DNA of 7,844 nt from Chloroflexota bacterium (GTDB taxonomy: Bacteria; Chloroflexota; Chloroflexia; Thermomicrobiales; UBA6265). The notes beneath the pieces were generated by a model that saw nothing but the letters and a program-made list of their open reading frames with translations, had not been told where the DNA came from and searched no databases. Made by a program: the position numbers and the translations under genes. Positions 5,937 to 7,844 of this stretch are shown here, in pieces (within the stretch, counting starts at the first letter, position 1; each line of letters opens with the position of its first letter). The stretch spans positions 1-7,844 of the forward strand of contig JAHWJF010000076.1 of NCBI GenBank assembly GCA_019348515.1, written 5' to 3'.

Positions 5937-6550
5937 TAATTCCCGTCGTACTCCATATCGCGGGCGGTGCGGCGGGCGACCTCGTCGCCGTGCAAGCGGC
6001 GAACGACGTGGAGCGCCATGTCGATACCCGCGGAGACCCCGGCGGAGGTGATGATCTGGCCTTCATCGACGACGCGCACGCCGGCGAGGACATCGGTTGC
6101 CGGCAGACTCCCCCGGAGTCCCTCGATCGTCGTCCAGTGCGTCGTGGCGCGCAGGCTATCCAGCAGTCCGGCCGCCCCGAGCAGAAAGGCCCCGGTACAG
6201 ACGCTCGTCGTCAATGTGCCCGACCGGCGCTGCCGCGCGATCCAGTCGAGAACGACGGGATTTTCCTGCTCTCGCCGGGTGCCGTATCCACCGGGGATCA
6301 CGACCACGTCGAGGGGCGGATGGTCGTCGAGCGTGTGATTCGGCTGCACGAGGAGCCCGCCGCGGCAGGCAACGATCTCGGGCCGCTCGGCGACCGTGAA
6401 AACCTCGAAGAGCCGCGTCTCCGGGTCGCCATCCGTTTCCGCGGGTAGCGTGGCGCTGGCGAACACCTCGAACGGCCCGCAGAAATCGAGAATCTCCACA
6501 TCGGGAAAGATCAGGATGCCGACGGTTTGGGGGTCAGCCGACTGTGTCAT
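5915..6550 (-). CDS. DJ-1/PfpI-family protein, isonitrile hydratase-like
   Basis: This 211-residue protein covers one DJ-1/PfpI (class I glutamine amidotransferase-like) domain. Visible motifs are VGILIFPDVEILDFCGPFEVF (10-30), with D22 and acidic E28; VVVIPGGYGTR (82-92); the nucleophile elbow TSVCTGAFLLGAAGLLD (115-131), with C118; ATTHW (135-139); and TSAGVSAGIDMALHVVRRL (168-186) near the end. This pattern is shared by isonitrile hydratases and by the N-terminal domain of GlxA-like AraC regulators. No helix-turn-helix domain follows, so this is a stand-alone enzyme-like protein and not a regulator. Isonitrile hydration to N-formamide is one possible reaction; glyoxalase, deglycase or protease roles are not excluded. 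There is no signal peptide. The start at 6550 has AAAGG about 11 bases upstream, a rather distant site. It is convergent with the operon and divergent from the methyltransferase gene. Confidence 0.85.
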   Translation of the reverse strand: MTQSADPQTVGILIFPDVEILDFCGPFEVFASATLPAETDGDPETRLFEVFTVAERPEIVACRGGLLVQPNHTLDDHPPLDVVVIPGGYGTRREQENPVVLDWIARQRRSGTLTTSVCTGAFLLGAAGLLDSLRATTHWTTIEGLRGSLPATDVLAGVRVVDEGQIITSAGVSAGIDMALHVVRRLHGDEVARRTARDMEYDGNYPATHHP

Positions 6551-6592
6551 CGTCAGATCGACCTTTCATCCCTACGGCCCATACGCCGGTGC

Positions 6593-6620
6593 TTGACTTC
6601 TAATGAGTCATGCGTAGTCT
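6593..6620 (+). promoter_or_regulatory. Promoter of the methyltransferase gene with overlapping dyads
   Basis: TTGACT (6593-6598) is followed after 16 bases by TAGTCT (6615-6620), embedded in TGCGTAGTCTGC. The -35 box is strong (five of six) and the -10 weak (three of six). Transcription would start near 6627, giving a leader of about 70 nt. ATGAGTCAT (6603-6611) is a nine-base palindrome in the spacer, and TGACT (6594-6598) pairs with AGTCA (6606-6610). A repressor could sit here and also affect the divergent DJ-1-family gene, for which I found no convincing promoter of its own. Confidence 0.45.
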
Positions 6621-6643
6621 GCAACAGTCCCGGGTTCCGGACC

Positions 6644-6661
6644 TGTGAGGTCGCGATCACA
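6644..6661. promoter_or_regulatory. TGTGA-N8-TCACA dyad in the methyltransferase leader
   Basis: TGTGA (6644-6648) and TCACA (6657-6661) form an inverted repeat with an eight-base centre. The half-sites equal those bound by CRP/FNR-family regulators, but the usual CRP spacing is six. The position, downstream of the inferred start point, would suit repression. No such regulator is encoded in the window. Confidence 0.25.
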
Positions 6662-6684
6662 CCACGACACGATGCTAGATCGGG

Positions 6685-6690
6685 AAGGAG
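6685..6690 (+). promoter_or_regulatory. Ribosome-binding site that supports a TTG start
   Basis: AAGGAG ends six bases before TTG 6697. No ATG or GTG lies in frame at a suitable distance from this strong site, so TTG is the likely start of the methyltransferase gene. Confidence 0.75.
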
Positions 6691-6696
6691 ACTGCG

Positions 6697-7797
6697 TTGA
6701 CACTCACTCCGTCACACGCTGCCAATGCCTCGCCTGACGAGATTGCCGGCCGCATATTCTCGTCCCTCATCAACGCAATGGAACTCTTCTGCGTTTACGT
6801 CGGAGACCGGCTGGGCTTCTACCGAACGCTGCACGAGCATGGACCCGCGACCGCGCCGGAGGTGGCAGAGCGCGCCGGGACGAACGAGCGCTATACACGT
6901 GAGTGGCTGGAGCAGCAGGCGTCCGCGGGGTTCCTCGCCTGCGACAACCCCGAGGCGGCAGCCGACGAGCGGCGATTTCGCCTGCCGGATGGCTTCGGAG
7001 CGGTGTTTGTCGATCCAGAAAGCCTGATTGGCGGGGCCTCGGTAGCCCAGATTCTGGTTGGCACGGTGGCGCCCTTGCCGGAGCTCCTGGAGGCGTTCCG
7101 GACGGGTGACGGCGTGCCGTATGCCAACTTCGGCAAAGATATGCACGAGGGACAAGCCCGGGTCAATCGTCCGGCCCTCACGCATCTGTTAGCGCAGGAG
7201 TGGATTGCGGCAATGCCCGACGTTGATGCCCGTTTGCGCGCCGATCCACCGGCCCGCGTCGCGGACATCGGCATGGGACAGGGGTGGTCGAGCATCGCCC
7301 TCGCTCGCGCCTACCCCAAGGCGCAAGTCGACGGGTTCGACCTCGATGAGGCCTCGGTCACGGCGGCGCGGGAGAACGTCCGCGCGGCTGGGGTCGAGGA
7401 TCGGGTTGCCATGCACGCGCGGGACGCCGGGGATCCCGATCTGGCCGGGCAGTATGACTTCGCGCTTGCCGTGGAATGCGTTCATGACATGTCCGATCCC
7501 GTCGCGGTGCTGAGCGCGATGCGCCGCTTGGTTGGACCGGGTGGGACCGTGCTGATCGTCGACGAGCGGGTGCCGGATGCCTTCGCGCCGAATGGTGACG
7601 AGGTCGAGCGCATGATGTACGGCTTCAGCGTGCTGCATTGCCTACCGGTCGGGATGGTCGACAAGCCGTCCGTGGAGACGGGGACGGTCATGCGCCGTCC
7701 CACCTTCCGCCGCTACGCCGAACAGGCGGGGTTCAGCCAGATCGACGAGCTCCCGGTCGAGCACGACACGTTCCGCTTCTACCGGCTTACGGGGTGA
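6697..7797 (+). CDS. Winged-helix/SAM-dependent methyltransferase
   Basis: This 366-residue protein has two parts. Residues about 20-100 form a winged-helix-like region (LGFYRTLHEHGPATAPEVAE at 39-58; NERYTREWLEQQASAGFL at 63-80) of the kind used for dimerisation in small-molecule methyltransferases. Residues about 160-300 carry a Rossmann methyltransferase domain: motif I VADIGMGQG (188-196), the acidic residue that binds the ribose of S-adenosylmethionine at D215 in GFDLD, and ECVHDM (260-265), followed by LVGPGGTVLIVDE (278-290). The tail FRFYRLTG (359-366) is usual for the family. The arrangement resembles actinobacterial Rv2258c-like proteins whose substrates are mostly unknown. The GFDLD-DMSDP arrangement suggests a small-molecule substrate more than DNA or rRNA. 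It has its own promoter region and is probably transcribed alone. The start is TTG, as set by AAGGAG upstream. Confidence 0.85.
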   Translation: MTLTPSHAANASPDEIAGRIFSSLINAMELFCVYVGDRLGFYRTLHEHGPATAPEVAERAGTNERYTREWLEQQASAGFLACDNPEAAADERRFRLPDGFGAVFVDPESLIGGASVAQILVGTVAPLPELLEAFRTGDGVPYANFGKDMHEGQARVNRPALTHLLAQEWIAAMPDVDARLRADPPARVADIGMGQGWSSIALARAYPKAQVDGFDLDEASVTAARENVRAAGVEDRVAMHARDAGDPDLAGQYDFALAVECVHDMSDPVAVLSAMRRLVGPGGTVLIVDERVPDAFAPNGDEVERMMYGFSVLHCLPVGMVDKPSVETGTVMRRPTFRRYAEQAGFSQIDELPVEHDTFRFYRLTG

Positions 7798-7844
7798 GGG
7801 GGTGACAGGGAATCCCGTCGCCCTGACAACCTGTCACCCAAAAA
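7798..7844. repeat. Inverted repeat after the methyltransferase gene (cut by right edge)
   Basis: GGGTGACAGG (7800-7809) and CCTGTCACCC (7830-7839) are perfect 10-bp arms around a 20-base loop. The loop offers an alternative pair, CAGGG (7806-7810) with CCCTG (7821-7825). The right arm is followed by AAAAA at the window end, not by T residues, so it is not a standard intrinsic terminator for the gene to its left. The left arm begins three bases after the stop and repeats the GGGTGAC word seen at 5904-5914. Confidence 0.55.

Noticed and set aside
5921..6448. 175-codon open frame on the plus strand
   Set aside because: It is antisense to the DJ-1-family gene, which has clear family motifs.
7800..7844. 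Intrinsic terminator of the methyltransferase gene
   Set aside because: The hairpin is followed by A residues on the coding strand, so the required U-run is missing.
1..7844. CRISPR array, tRNA, rRNA, insertion sequence or prophage genes
   Set aside because: No regularly spaced 20-40 base repeats, no tRNA cloverleaf or CCA end, no rRNA-like stretch and no transposase, integrase or phage motif were seen on either strand.

Overview
The window is about two-thirds G+C with strongly GC-rich third codon positions. Start codons include ATG, GTG and TTG, each behind a purine-rich Shine-Dalgarno site. Gene content and style fit a high-GC bacterium. A Chloroflexota (Thermomicrobia/Sphaerobacter-like) source is my best guess, but it rests on general impression and not on a marker gene.

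Layout: (1) 1-187, minus strand: the first 62 codons of a gamma-glutamyltransferase that runs off the left edge. (2) 188-442: non-coding, with a likely promoter for that gene, a second promoter-like site facing right, and a strong imperfect inverted repeat at 354-404. (3) 443-658, minus strand: a 71-residue, very acidic orphan protein with an excellent Shine-Dalgarno site and a palindrome-rich upstream region. (4) 813-5902, plus strand: a consensus-like promoter followed by three closely packed genes. These encode a fused AccD-AccA carboxyltransferase homologue, a tandem two-domain nitrilase-family protein and a stand-alone homoserine dehydrogenase. The first two overlap by 4 nt (ATGA) and the third follows after 28 nt, so they are very probably one operon. 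(5) 5915-6550, minus strand: a DJ-1/PfpI-family protein converging on the operon, with a G-rich heptamer array in the junction. (6) 6551-6696: divergent control region with a promoter and several palindromes. (7) 6697-7797, plus strand: a winged-helix plus SAM-dependent methyltransferase with a TTG start. (8) 7798-7844: an inverted repeat cut by the window edge.

The most interesting part is the three-gene operon. The carboxyltransferase departs from AccD and AccA at several conserved motifs. The nitrilase-like protein keeps a complete Glu-Lys-Cys triad in its first domain but has glycine in place of the nucleophilic cysteine in the second. The homoserine dehydrogenase has neither an aspartokinase nor an ACT domain. 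Together with a DJ-1-family protein related to isonitrile hydratases and a gamma-glutamyltransferase nearby, the set hints at an uncharacterised amide/nitrile or amino-acid-derived acid pathway. No substrate can be read from the sequence, and no biotin carboxylase or biotin carrier is present in the window.
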